Shown: piece after piece, positions 41,685 through 50,673 of the stretch
Position numbering within the stretch: position 1 is the stretch's first letter
Layout: the number at the start of each line of letters is the position of its first letter
Source of the DNA: Acidobacteriota bacterium
GTDB lineage: Bacteria; Acidobacteriota; Terriglobia; Versatilivoradales; Versatilivoraceae
DNA length: 64,000 bases
Direction of reading: 5' to 3'
Assembly (NCBI GenBank): GCA_022826755.1
Contig: JAJDUG010000009.1
Coordinates: 1-64,000 of the forward strand
The notes under the pieces: generated by a model
What the model was told of the DNA's origin: nothing
The model's input: the letters and a program-made list of their open reading frames with translations, nothing else
Databases searched by the model: none
Position numbers and translations under genes: made by a program

Positions 41685-43007
41685 GTGCAAACTGACAGAA
41701 CCACGCCGGAGGACGGCATCCAAGGCCCTTCGGTCCAGGACCGAGGCGGGTTGGAGACCGCCCAGCTTGCCCGGCTGCGGGTCCTCTTGGGGGCGCTGTT
41801 GGCGGGGAATCGCTTCTACGGGCCCAAGCTCCGGCAGGCGGGGCTTTCGGCGGAGGTTCCGACCCTGGACGCCTTTCGGTCCTCCATGCCCTTCACCCAT
41901 AAGGCGGAACTGGTCGAGGATCAGCGCCGTCACCCTCCCTACGGCTCCAATCTGACCTACCGACTGGACCGCTACACCCGGTTCAGCCGGACCAGCGCCA
42001 CCACCGGCAAGCCCATGGTCTGGCTGGATACGCCGGAAAGCTGGCAATGGATGCTCGATAATTGGGACCGCGTCTTTGCGGCAGCGGGTGTCTCCTCTCG
42101 GGATCGCGTCTTCTTCGCGTTCTCCTTCGGGCCCTTTCTGGGGTTTTGGACCGCCTTCGAAGCGGCCTGCAAACGGGGTTGTCTTTGCATTCCCGGTGGC
42201 GGGATGAGCAGTTTGGCCCGGCTGGAGGCCATTCTGGAAAATGAGGTCAGCGTTCTCTGTTGCACGCCGACCTATGCCCTGCGGCTGGGTGAGGTGGCGG
42301 CCGAGGAGGGCCTTGACTTGAGCCGGGGAAGCGTCCGGACCATCCTGGTAGCCGGAGAGCCGGGGGGAAGTATCGGCGCCACCGTGGCTGCGATCGAGCG
42401 GCTATGGCCCAACGGGCGGGTGGTGGACCACCACGGGATGACCGAGACCGGCCCCGTCAGCTATGGCTGTTCCCGGGAACCGCACCGGTTGCACGTCATG
42501 GAATCGGCCTACATTGCCGAGGTCATCGATCCGGGAAAGCATCGGCCGGTGGCGCCGGGAGAGATCGGCGAATTGGTCCTGACGACACTGGGCCGGACCG
42601 GTTCTCCACTGCTGCGCTATCGGACCGGGGACCTGGTCCGACCGTCGCGGACGCAGCCCAGCGGCTGCGGGAGTTGGGAACTGGTCCTGGAGGGTGGGAT
42701 ACTGGGCCGCAGCGATGATATGGTTGTGGTTCGAGGCGTCAACCTCTATCCTGGCGCGGTGGAGGCGGTGATCCGCCGGTGCCGCGAGGTTGCCGAATAT
42801 CGGGTGGAGGTCGATACGCGCGGAAGCCTGTGCGAGTTGAAGGTGCAAGCGGAAGTTTCCTGTGACTCTGCCGACGGAGCGGAGTTGGAAAGACGGCTGG
42901 AGACCGAACTGCGGTCGGCATTTGCCCTGCGCATTCCCGTGTCCATTGTAGCCACGGGGACCCTGCCGCGTCCCGAGTTCAAGGCCAATCGATGGGTCAG
43001 GGTTTGA
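41685..43007 (+). CDS. AMP-dependent CoA ligase, PaaK-like
   Basis: 440 residues from a GTG at 41685, with CGGAG upstream. The family forms acyl- or aryl-adenylates and then CoA thioesters. The TSATTGKPMVWLDT motif is the phosphate-binding loop; HHGMTETGPVSYGC and YRTGDLV are the A5 and A7 type motifs, and GILGRSDDMVVVRGVNLYPGAVE, with the moving C-terminal domain, closely follows phenylacetate-CoA ligase. The substrate is likely an aromatic or other carboxylic acid. It follows the radical SAM/halogenase/thioesterase operon by 450 bp of repeats, so a joint pathway is plausible but not proven. Confidence 0.82.
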   Translation: MQTDRTTPEDGIQGPSVQDRGGLETAQLARLRVLLGALLAGNRFYGPKLRQAGLSAEVPTLDAFRSSMPFTHKAELVEDQRRHPPYGSNLTYRLDRYTRFSRTSATTGKPMVWLDTPESWQWMLDNWDRVFAAAGVSSRDRVFFAFSFGPFLGFWTAFEAACKRGCLCIPGGGMSSLARLEAILENEVSVLCCTPTYALRLGEVAAEEGLDLSRGSVRTILVAGEPGGSIGATVAAIERLWPNGRVVDHHGMTETGPVSYGCSREPHRLHVMESAYIAEVIDPGKHRPVAPGEIGELVLTTLGRTGSPLLRYRTGDLVRPSRTQPSGCGSWELVLEGGILGRSDDMVVVRGVNLYPGAVEAVIRRCREVAEYRVEVDTRGSLCELKVQAEVSCDSADGAELERRLETELRSAFALRIPVSIVATGTLPRPEFKANRWVRV

Positions 43008-43030
43008 GGGTGATTCCGATGGGTGTAGTC

Positions 43031-44611
43031 ATGAGAGGCTTTTGGAGCTGGAGGGCCGCCATGGGCATGGGGAGACGATGCAAGGACAGGGACACCGGCC
43101 GGTCGGGTTTCATCGGGAGGCGGTTCGGTTCTGGCCGGGGGCGAGCCTGTGGCCGTGGTGTCCGGGTGGTGCTGCTTCTGTGTATGGGGCACGCTGTCCC
43201 GCCTGTCGCGGCCGAGGAATGGTCCCAGTTCAGGGGATGGAACAGCACTGGAGTCGTGGAGACATCCCCTTTGCCGGTGAGGTTCGGACCCCGGCGTAAC
43301 CTGGTCTGGCGCGTTTCCATCCCTCCCGGCCAGTCTTCACCCGTCCTGACCCGGGACCGCATCTTTCTGTCGGCCGTGGAGGGGAAACGGCTGTGGGTAA
43401 TCTGCCTGGACCGGTCCAGCGGCGATCTGCTGTGGAAACGGGAAGTCCCGCGCCCTCGATCCGAGGCGATGCACCGAGCCAACGGCCCCGCCTCGCCCAC
43501 TCCGGTGACTGACGGCAGCAATGTGTATGCCTTCTTCGGCGATTTCGGCCTGATTTCATTCGACGCCGAAGGACGGGAGCGATGGCGCTTGCCGCTGGGG
43601 CCTTTCGTCAACCCCATGGGTCAGGCCGCTTCCCCTGTTCTGGCCGACGGCAGGGTCCTGATGATCTGCGACCAGGAAAGCGGATCGTTTTTCGTGGCGG
43701 CGGATCAATTGACGGGACAAGTCCTTTGGCGCGTGGAACGCCCCGGCTTTACCCGTGGTTTTTCCACACCGGTGCTCTACCGGCCCAAGGGGGAAGCGCT
43801 GCAGGCCCTGGTCTCGGGTTCCCACCAGTTGACGGCCTACTCGGTGGAGAGCGGAGAGGAGATCTGGTGGGTGCGCGGCTTGACCTGGCAGATGAAGTCG
43901 ACGCCCGTGATCGATCGGGACATGCTCTACCTGAATGGATGGGCCGGAGGGGCGGACGACAGTCAGCGGGAGGAGGTGCCGAGCCTTGCCGATATGCTTT
44001 CCGAGCGGGATACCGATGGAGACCGGCGCCTTTCCCAACAGGAAATCGCCGGCCTGCGCTTGAGGTGGAATTTTGACAGATTGGACCTGGACCGCAGCGG
44101 CTTTCTGGAAGAGCGGGATTGGCGGATCTACCGGGCCAAGCGATCGGCCCGCAACGGTGCCCTGGGCATCCGCCTGGGGGGCGAAGGAGATATGACTGCA
44201 AGCAATCTCCTGTGGAGGTATCAACGCACGCTGCCCAATGTTCCCTCTCCGCTGCTTTACCAGGACATCCTCTACCTGATGAAGGAAGGGGGGATACTGA
44301 CCGCCCTGGATCCCTCCAATGGAAGTGTGCTCAAGCAGGATCGCATTCGGGAGGCCCTGGGAACTTACTACGCTTCGCCGGTGGCCGGGGATGGTAAGAT
44401 CTTCGCCGTCAGCCACGAGGGGAAGGTGAGTGTCATCCGGGCGGGAGCCGACTGGCAGGTGTTGTCGGTGAATGACCTCGGGAGCGAATGCAGCGCGACG
44501 CCCGCCATCTCCGAGGGCCGGCTCTATATTCGGACTCGGGAGTTTCTCTACTGCTTCGGCGAGCACCGCTCCCCGGAGCAGCCGTTGAACGACAGGAAAG
44601 GAAGACGATAA
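43031..44611 (+). CDS. Exported PQQ-like beta-propeller protein with EF-hands
   Basis: About 526 residues from the ATG at 43031; other in-frame starts at 42992 and 43019 are possible, as the N-terminus is long and arginine-rich. A hydrophobic core ending VVLLLCMGHAVPPVAAEEW suggests export. Propeller blades start EEWSQFRGWNSTG and repeat (LICLDRSSGDLLWKRE-type strands, TAYSVESGEEIWWVRG, LTALDPSNGSVL). Between blades, around residues 325-370, two calcium-binding EF-hand loops are inserted: DTDGDRRLSQQE and DLDRSGFLEERD. The function is unknown; calcium probably stabilises or tethers the protein. Confidence 0.75.
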   Translation: MRGFWSWRAAMGMGRRCKDRDTGRSGFIGRRFGSGRGRACGRGVRVVLLLCMGHAVPPVAAEEWSQFRGWNSTGVVETSPLPVRFGPRRNLVWRVSIPPGQSSPVLTRDRIFLSAVEGKRLWVICLDRSSGDLLWKREVPRPRSEAMHRANGPASPTPVTDGSNVYAFFGDFGLISFDAEGRERWRLPLGPFVNPMGQAASPVLADGRVLMICDQESGSFFVAADQLTGQVLWRVERPGFTRGFSTPVLYRPKGEALQALVSGSHQLTAYSVESGEEIWWVRGLTWQMKSTPVIDRDMLYLNGWAGGADDSQREEVPSLADMLSERDTDGDRRLSQQEIAGLRLRWNFDRLDLDRSGFLEERDWRIYRAKRSARNGALGIRLGGEGDMTASNLLWRYQRTLPNVPSPLLYQDILYLMKEGGILTALDPSNGSVLKQDRIREALGTYYASPVAGDGKIFAVSHEGKVSVIRAGADWQVLSVNDLGSECSATPAISEGRLYIRTREFLYCFGEHRSPEQPLNDRKGRR

Positions 44612-44613
44612 TA

Positions 44614-45063
44614 ATGAACTGGCTTACCTTTGTATGCGGAGCGGTTTTGGCCTGGGGCATGTACGGCGTCACTTTGCACCGCGGCCAGGCCCAGTTGGCC
44701 AGCCCGCTTCGCGCACTCCTCTGCGTGGGCTTCGCCTACTTTCTGATCGCCGTCCTGGTGCCGTCGGTGGCCATGTGGTCCAAGGGAGGATTCCAGGGAT
44801 TCACCGCCGGTGGGACCCTGACGGCTGTCATTGCCGGCTGCCTGGGAGCGGCCGGGGCCATTTGCATCATCTGGGCCTTCAAGTCCGGAGGCAAGCCCCT
44901 GTATGTCATGCCGCTGGTGTTCGGTGGCGCTCCGCTGGTGAACGTCTTGGGCTCGGTGTTGCTTCATCCCCCCAAAGCGGCGCCGAATCCGTTGCTCTAT
45001 CTGGGGTTTGTCCTGGTAGCGGTTGGCGCCGCCATGGTTCTCTACTTCAGGCCCACCTCCTGA
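44614..45063 (+). CDS. Small EamA-like integral membrane protein
   Basis: 149 residues, four to five hydrophobic segments (MNWLTFVCGAVLAWGMYG, LCVGFAYFLIAVLVPSVA, LTAVIAGCLGAAGAICIIWAF, PLLYLGFVLVAVGAAMVLYF). The size and the AFKSGGKPLYVMPLVFGGAPLVNVLGSVLLH stretch resemble one half of a drug/metabolite-transporter (EamA) protein. Half-size members may act as dimers. It lies 2 bp after the propeller/EF-hand gene, so it is probably co-transcribed. Substrate unknown. Confidence 0.6.
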   Translation: MNWLTFVCGAVLAWGMYGVTLHRGQAQLASPLRALLCVGFAYFLIAVLVPSVAMWSKGGFQGFTAGGTLTAVIAGCLGAAGAICIIWAFKSGGKPLYVMPLVFGGAPLVNVLGSVLLHPPKAAPNPLLYLGFVLVAVGAAMVLYFRPTS

Positions 45064-45169
45064 ATCTTCCACTGACAACGCCTGTTCGAGCGAGCGAATC
45101 GGGGGCGGCTCAAAGCGGGGTGGAAGTCCGCCGGCCTCGCTGGTCCCCGGCCGGTCGGGTTGCACTCTT

Positions 45170-45244
45170 GGAATGCAGTGCCGAGATCAAAAAATTGCTT
45201 AACCCATCCATCCAATCACTCTCCACTCTCCACTCTCCACTCTC
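45170..45244 (+). repeat. Hairpin-like repeat element, copy D (right half only)
   Basis: Contains gtgccgagatcaaaaaattg, cttaacccatcc and then four CACTCTC heptamers (45217-45244), the right half of the element at 6553, 19742 and 35441. No left arm is visible. It ends 15 bp before the ABC transporter start codon, so it forms most of the immediate 5' region of that gene. Confidence 0.7.
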
Positions 45245-45258
45245 CACTATGAGTCAAT

Positions 45259-46266
45259 ATGGCAGTGATTGAAGTCAGCAGAGTCTCCAAGCGGTTCAAG
45301 ACCTACGACCGCAAGGAGGGCGTCTGGGGGGGGATTCAAAACCTCGTCCGGCGAAACCCCCGCGAGGTGAGGGCGGTCGACGACGTTTCCTTCACCGTGG
45401 ATGCCGGTGAAATGGTGGGCTACATCGGGGCCAACGGGGCGGGGAAGTCCACCACCATCAAAATGTTGACCGGGATTCTGGTGCCCTCCTCGGGTTCGAT
45501 TCGGGCCAACGGATACGTTCCCTACCTGGACCGGCACCAGTACACCCGGGGGATCGGCGTGGTCTTCGGGCAGAGGACCCAGCTCTGGTGGGACATTGCG
45601 GTGGTTGAGTCCTTCCAGTTGCTCAAGCGCATCTACGACGTCAGCGACCGCACCTTCGAGGAGCAGTTGGAGATCTTCGATGCGGTCCTCGACCTCAAGC
45701 CCCTGCTGTACACTCCGGTTCGAAAACTCAGCCTGGGAGAACGCATGCGCTGCGATCTGGCCGCCGCCTTCCTGCATCGTCCCAGGATCGTATTCCTGGA
45801 TGAACCCACCATCGGGCTGGACGTAGTTGCCAAGGAGAACATCCGGCAATTTCTGAAGAGAATCAACACCGAGCTGAGAGTCACGGTGGTGCTGACCACC
45901 CACGATCTCTCCGATATCGAAGAGCTTTGCCGGCGGGTCCTGATCATCGATCGCGGCCACCTGCTCTTCGACGGCAGCCTGGAAGGTTTGCGTGAACGAT
46001 TCGAGTGCAAGTCCCAGATCGTTTTCGAGTTGCGAGAGCCGGTTCAGGTCGATTTCAGTCGGTTGGGGTTCAATGCTTCGGTGGAGTTCCAGCAACTGGA
46101 CGCCCTTCGCTGCCAGGCCGTGTTCGACAAGAAAAAGGTGGCCTCCGCCGAGCTGATCAAGGCCATCGTGAACTCCCTGGCGGTTCGAGACGTCACCTTG
46201 GACGACACCACCATCGAGGAAATCGTGCGTGAGATCTACAGCCGCGGCGAGGTGGCGTCCGCTTGA
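45259..46266 (+). CDS. ABC transporter ATP-binding protein (ABC-2 type)
   Basis: 335 residues. Walker A GANGAGKST (57-65), signature KLSLGERMRC and Walker B RIVFLDEPTIGLD; the switch histidine is in VLTTHDLSDIE. The N-terminal insert FKTYDRKEGVWGGIQNLVRRNPREVRAVDDVSF is typical of the NatA-like group that pairs with two ABC-2 membrane proteins. The C-terminal 60 residues are an extra regulatory-looking domain. The stop overlaps the TTG start of the first permease gene. Exported substrate unknown. Ribosome binding site and promoter would lie in repeat copy D. Confidence 0.92.
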   Translation: MAVIEVSRVSKRFKTYDRKEGVWGGIQNLVRRNPREVRAVDDVSFTVDAGEMVGYIGANGAGKSTTIKMLTGILVPSSGSIRANGYVPYLDRHQYTRGIGVVFGQRTQLWWDIAVVESFQLLKRIYDVSDRTFEEQLEIFDAVLDLKPLLYTPVRKLSLGERMRCDLAAAFLHRPRIVFLDEPTIGLDVVAKENIRQFLKRINTELRVTVVLTTHDLSDIEELCRRVLIIDRGHLLFDGSLEGLRERFECKSQIVFELREPVQVDFSRLGFNASVEFQQLDALRCQAVFDKKKVASAELIKAIVNSLAVRDVTLDDTTIEEIVREIYSRGEVASA

Positions 46267-47060
46267 AGTTGACCCCCTACATTGCCTTCGCCCGAATTGC
46301 CTTCCTCAAGATCCTGGCTTACCGACTGCGCTACTACACGGGCATCGTGACCTATATGGTCAATGTTTCCGTCTACTATTTCATCTGGAAGGCGCTCTAC
46401 CGGGGCAAGGAGTCCCTGGGGGAGTTTACCTTTGAGGAAATGATTACATACGTATCAGTTGGATTCATTATTCGTACCTTCTACTTTAACAATATCGATC
46501 GGGAGATCGCCAATGACATCCTGTTGGGGCACATCGCCGCCAAGATGACTCGGCCGGTGAACTACCAGTGGATGAATATCGCCCAGGCCGCGGGGGAGTC
46601 CTTCTTTCGGCTCTTCATGTTCACCGTCCCCACCGCCCTGGCCATCCTGGTGGTCTTCCCCTTGCGGGCGCCGGCCTCCCTGCACTCGGCCCTGGCTTTT
46701 CTGGCGGCCTTGCTGTTCTCCTTCATGGTCTTTGCGGCCCTCAATTTCCTGGTCGGCACCTGCGCCGTCTACCTGCACTCCATCCTGGGCCTGATTCGGG
46801 CCAAGTATTTTCTGGTGGAGATTCTTTCCGGTCTGCTGATCCCGATCAGCTTCTTTCCGGATACGCTGGCCGAGATCTCCCGATGGCTGCCCTTTCAATT
46901 GATCAGCTTTACGCCGCTCATGATCTACATGGGCAAGTTCCAGGGCGAGGAACTGGTCACCAGTTTCTTGTTGGGCCTGGGATGGACGCTGGTTCTGGTG
47001 GGCCTGGGCCACTGGTTCTGGCGGAAAGCCGCCACCAAGCTGACCGTACAGGGTGGCTGA
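46263..47060 (+). CDS. ABC-2 type permease (first)
   Basis: 265 residues from a TTG at 46263, overlapping the ATPase stop (TTGA). Six hydrophobic segments, with YRLRYYTGIVTYMVNVSVYYFIWKALYRG at the N-terminus and LSGLLIPISFFPDTLAEISRWLPFQLISFTPLMIYMGKF toward the end, the pattern of ABC-2 exporters in the DUF990 group. It forms the membrane channel with the next permease. A start at an ATG further in would lose the first helix, so TTG is preferred. Confidence 0.85.
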   Translation: MKLTPYIAFARIAFLKILAYRLRYYTGIVTYMVNVSVYYFIWKALYRGKESLGEFTFEEMITYVSVGFIIRTFYFNNIDREIANDILLGHIAAKMTRPVNYQWMNIAQAAGESFFRLFMFTVPTALAILVVFPLRAPASLHSALAFLAALLFSFMVFAALNFLVGTCAVYLHSILGLIRAKYFLVEILSGLLIPISFFPDTLAEISRWLPFQLISFTPLMIYMGKFQGEELVTSFLLGLGWTLVLVGLGHWFWRKAATKLTVQGG

Positions 47061-47138
47061 AGACCCACTCTCAACTCGGGGCGTTGCAGCCGCGATTTTG
47101 GTTTGGACTGACCGGAGATCTTAGCCGGAGACAGGCGA

Positions 47139-47927
47139 ATGCGACATCTCTCCATTCTGGGCTACTATTTCGCCCAGTACATCAAGATCCGCCTGGCCTA
47201 CCCGGGAGACTTCCTGATCGCGGTGTCCACCAGCCTGGCGGGCACGGTGGCCAGTTTCGGCTTTCTCTATATCCTCTTTCATCGGGTGAGTTCCCTTCAG
47301 GGGTGGGCGTTCGAGGAGCTGCTCTTCATCTACGGCTTCAACCTGGTCTGTCTGGGTCTCTTCAACGTGCTCAGCATGAACCTCTACGAGTTCGGCGAGC
47401 GCTACATCATGGAGGGCCGGTTCGATCAGATCATGCTGCGCCCGCTGCATTCCCTCTTCCAGGTGATCTTCGAAGCCTTTCGAATCGAGTCCTTTCAGGA
47501 GTTCGCCACCGGCCTGGTAGTGGTCGGCTATGTGTGGCACAAGCTGGACCTGCCCTTGACCCCGCTGGACCTGGTCCTGTTTCTGCTGATGACGGTCTGC
47601 GGCGTGACCATCTATCTGGCGGTGTTCGTGATGCTCAGCAGCTTGAGCTTCTGGTTCGAGGACAGGGTGGGCGTCTCTCCGCCCGTCTTCAACATGATCG
47701 CATTCGGGCGCTATCCGGTGACCATCTACAACGTCTTCATCCAGTTCCTGTTGAGCTGGATCATTCCCTTCGCCTTCGCTTCCTTCTATCCGACCACCTA
47801 CTTTCTGCAGCGCCACGAGTTTTCGTCCTTCTTTGCCCTGGTGCCGGTGGTGGCAGCCACATTCGTGTTGCTGGCGCTGTTCCTGTGGAGCCGGGGGGTG
47901 CGGGGCTACCAAAGCACCGGGAGCTGA
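47139..47927 (+). CDS. ABC-2 type permease (second)
   Basis: 262 residues, six hydrophobic segments. ISVSTSLAGTVASFGFLYILFHRV-like opening (AVSTSLAGTVASFGFLYILF) and FDQIMLRPLHSLFQVIFEAFRIES near the middle are typical of the second permease of the DUF990-type exporters. It follows the first permease by 78 bp. The gene ends 7 bp before argS, which runs in the opposite direction. Confidence 0.85.
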   Translation: MRHLSILGYYFAQYIKIRLAYPGDFLIAVSTSLAGTVASFGFLYILFHRVSSLQGWAFEELLFIYGFNLVCLGLFNVLSMNLYEFGERYIMEGRFDQIMLRPLHSLFQVIFEAFRIESFQEFATGLVVVGYVWHKLDLPLTPLDLVLFLLMTVCGVTIYLAVFVMLSSLSFWFEDRVGVSPPVFNMIAFGRYPVTIYNVFIQFLLSWIIPFAFASFYPTTYFLQRHEFSSFFALVPVVAATFVLLALFLWSRGVRGYQSTGS

Positions 47928-47934
47928 CGCTGAT

Positions 47935-49932
47935 TTACATCCTGTCCGGGACGGAAATTCCCAGCAATTCCATGCCCTCCCGCAGTTGGTCTCGCAGGAT
48001 GGCGATCAGGGCCAGATAAAACCCTTTCCTTAGGGGGTCGGGCTCGTCCTTGATCCGATGGCGGTGGTAGAAGTGGTTGAGGGCCTGGGCCAGATTGAAG
48101 AGGTACTTGGCCACTCCGGCCGGCTCGCAGTTGTGGATGGCGACGCGGACGTGGGTCTGGAGCTGGGCAGCCAGGTAGATGAGAGTCCAGAAGTCGTCGC
48201 TGATGGCCTGGCCAAGGAAGGCGGCGGCGTCCGGCCTATCCATGAATTCCGGAAGCGACTGGCGATCGAAACCGGGATCGAGCTCTTCGACCCTGCGAAA
48301 AATGCTGTTGATGCGCACCACGGTGTATTGCAGATAGGGGCCGGTTTCCCCTTCAAAGCTCAATGCCTCCCGGAAATCAAAGGCGATGATCGAATTGCGG
48401 GTGTACTTCAGCAGGAAATAGCGCAGGGCGCCGACCGCGATGGAGTGGGCGATGGCCTCGACCTCGCCTGCGGGGAGCCGGGGGTGGCGAGTCTGCACCT
48501 CGGCCGCCGACTTTTCCACAAGCCTGTCGATCAGGTCGTCGGCCTTCACCCCCAGGCCCTTGCGGCCGGAGACCTCCAGGTAGGGGCGCCGCCGCTCCTC
48601 TTGCGAAAGTCGGATTCCCAAGTCCTGGCAGCAGGCCGGTGAGAGGCCCACCATCTCGTAGGAGAAGTGGATGGAGCGATCGGCCTGCCGGTGGAATCCC
48701 AGCGCCCGCAGGCCGGTAACCACGATGTTCTGCAGGTAGGACTGGCGGGAGTCGATGACGTTGTAGACCCGTTCGCCCCGGCCGAAATCCGGGTCGGTCG
48801 AGTCCTGGTTGGCGGCAGAGTTGGTCATCATGACCCGATGACCGTCCGGATAGGCATGGAAGGGACCATAGAAGAAATCCATGCCCAGCAGCCCCAGCTT
48901 CCAGAGCTGGTAGGCGATGTCCTTGCCCACGTAGGTGACGGTGCCGTTGGAACGGACAATGATCTTGTCTTCCTCGTGTCCCGAATCGCCGGCGGCAGCC
49001 GAGGATCGGGCCTGGCCGTGCAGGCTGGTTTCTCCGGCTCTCATCACCCAGCATCCCCGGTTCCTTCCGTCGGTTTCGTAATGGATCGCCTTGGCGTCCT
49101 TCAAGCGTTGGAAGGCATGACTCCAGAAGTTGAGGTGGAGGATGTCGCTCTCCCTGGGGAGCAGGTCGTAGGCAACGCCGATGCGGCTCATGGTCGCCAG
49201 GTGGCAGCGGACAATGGCTCGGGAAAGGTAGCGGGCCATGTCAGCGGTTTCACCCTCGCCTTCCTCGATCTCCCGAAGGGTCCGGCCCCGGAGCTCCCGG
49301 TTCTCGGGAGCAGCCTCATAGAAGGAGGAGACCCTGGCGTAGAGGTTCCAGCAGTAATAGTCGAATTTGCCGGGAAGAGCCCTGATTTCCTCCAGGGTCT
49401 TCTTTTCCAGGTACTTGAAGCCGACCACCACGTCGGCCACCTGGACGCCGGTGTCGTCAATGTAGTTTTGGACTTCAACCCGCTCACCCACCGAGCGCAG
49501 CAGGCGGGCGAAGGTGTCGCCCAGGACCGCGTTGCGCAGGTGTCCGATGTGAGCCGCCTTGTTGGGGTTGATGTTGGTGTGTTCCAGGATGACCTTGCCC
49601 GAGTCGAGGTGAAAGGGTTGATCCTCGGTCGGCTGCAGCAGTTTCCTGAAAACGTCCTCCCGTTTCAGGAAGCAATTGAGGTAGCCGGGGCCGGCCACCT
49701 CCACTCTGGCCACGCCGGGAAGATCGGGAAGATCCTGCACGATCTCGGCGGCGATCTGGCGAGGCGCCCTCCTCAGGTGCTTGGCCAGCTCAAAGCAAAA
49801 GGGAAAGGCCAGGTCTCCCAACTCGACCCTGGGCGGTTGTTCCGCGACCACCTGACGAAGGGAATACCGGTAGCGGTCCTTGACGTATGCGACCAGCCTG
49901 CCCTTGATGCGATCGATCAGCGATTCCAGCAT
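47935..49932 (-). CDS. argS: Arginyl-tRNA synthetase
   Basis: 665 residues from the ATG at 49930-49932 (CGGAGG lies 5 bases upstream); the open extension to 50016 has no similarity. Charges tRNA-Arg with arginine in the cytoplasm. The HIGH motif is in NPNKAAHIGHLRNAVLGDTFARLL and the KMSKS-equivalent in VSGRKGLGVKADDLID. The N-terminal tRNA-binding add-on and C-terminal anticodon-binding domain (SLPEFMDRPDAAAFLGQAISDDFWTLIY) are present. Single housekeeping gene, convergent with the ABC permease gene. Confidence 0.95.
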   Translation of the reverse strand: MLESLIDRIKGRLVAYVKDRYRYSLRQVVAEQPPRVELGDLAFPFCFELAKHLRRAPRQIAAEIVQDLPDLPGVARVEVAGPGYLNCFLKREDVFRKLLQPTEDQPFHLDSGKVILEHTNINPNKAAHIGHLRNAVLGDTFARLLRSVGERVEVQNYIDDTGVQVADVVVGFKYLEKKTLEEIRALPGKFDYYCWNLYARVSSFYEAAPENRELRGRTLREIEEGEGETADMARYLSRAIVRCHLATMSRIGVAYDLLPRESDILHLNFWSHAFQRLKDAKAIHYETDGRNRGCWVMRAGETSLHGQARSSAAAGDSGHEEDKIIVRSNGTVTYVGKDIAYQLWKLGLLGMDFFYGPFHAYPDGHRVMMTNSAANQDSTDPDFGRGERVYNVIDSRQSYLQNIVVTGLRALGFHRQADRSIHFSYEMVGLSPACCQDLGIRLSQEERRRPYLEVSGRKGLGVKADDLIDRLVEKSAAEVQTRHPRLPAGEVEAIAHSIAVGALRYFLLKYTRNSIIAFDFREALSFEGETGPYLQYTVVRINSIFRRVEELDPGFDRQSLPEFMDRPDAAAFLGQAISDDFWTLIYLAAQLQTHVRVAIHNCEPAGVAKYLFNLAQALNHFYHRHRIKDEPDPLRKGFYLALIAILRDQLREGMELLGISVPDRM

Positions 49933-50243
49933 GGCGCCTCCGGGTCGGAACAGGACCCGTTCAAAACCCTGCATCCTAACACAGTTCCCGGGAAAGCCCC
50001 CGGGGCCACCCCCCATTTCTCATCCGGTCCGACACAAGGCCGCCCGGCGGACGGAGGAGCGATTCCGCGGGTCTGTGCAGCCGGTGCAAAGCTGGGCCGA
50101 GCATGGTCCGTCAGCTCGGTGAGGTTTCGTGGTCTTGGCAAGCCATCTCCTTGAAAAGTCTATTCGCTCAGGGCGACTTGGGATAGAATCCAGGCCCTTG
50201 CCGGGGCGCTTCCCGGACCTGGACAGGAGAGGCCTCCAATCCC
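49933..50243. other. Intergenic region between argS and mce, no gene seen
   Basis: 311 bp between two divergently transcribed genes, so it must hold both promoters. It is GC-rich toward argS. A TAGAAT at 50185-50190 could be a -10 box for mce, but no convincing -35 box is spaced correctly. No RNA gene or repeat copy was recognised. Confidence 0.5.
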
Positions 50244-50639
50244 ATGAAGCTCGACCATATCGGTATCGCCGTCCATTCCATCGACAAGGCTCTGCGCAGC
50301 TACCAGGTGGCCATGGGACTTGAGATGGAAGGCGCCATCGACGTTGAAGAGCAGAAGGTGCGGGTGGCCATGCTGCCGGTTGGAGAAAGTCGGATCGAGC
50401 TTCTGGAGGCCACCGATCCTGCCTCTCCCATCTGCCGCTTCCTGGCCAAGAGGGGAGAGGGCGTGCACCATATCTGCTTCAAGGTCGATGACCTGGACCG
50501 GAAGCTGGCGGCTTTCCGTAGGGCCGGGATCCAGATCCTGCCCCATGCGGAAGGAACCGGTTACGAAGGCCGCCGGATCGCCTTTCTCCATCCGCGTTCG
50601 ACCCACGGGGTCTTGATCGAGCTGGTAGAGGAGGGATGA
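50244..50639 (+). CDS. mce: Methylmalonyl-CoA epimerase
   Basis: 131 residues of the glyoxalase/VOC fold: KLDHIGIAVHSIDKALRSYQ carries the first metal histidine, GVHHICFKVDDLDRKLA the second, and FLHPRSTHGVLIELVEE ends the domain with the metal-binding glutamate. It interconverts (R)- and (S)-methylmalonyl-CoA, linking propionate or odd-chain metabolism to succinyl-CoA. The typical length is about 130-150. No mutase or carboxylase gene is adjacent. It is 34 bp upstream of mtnP. Confidence 0.92.
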   Translation: MKLDHIGIAVHSIDKALRSYQVAMGLEMEGAIDVEEQKVRVAMLPVGESRIELLEATDPASPICRFLAKRGEGVHHICFKVDDLDRKLAAFRRAGIQILPHAEGTGYEGRRIAFLHPRSTHGVLIELVEEG

Positions 50640-50673
50640 GGCGGGTCAGCCTGTCCCCTGAGAAGGAGGGATT

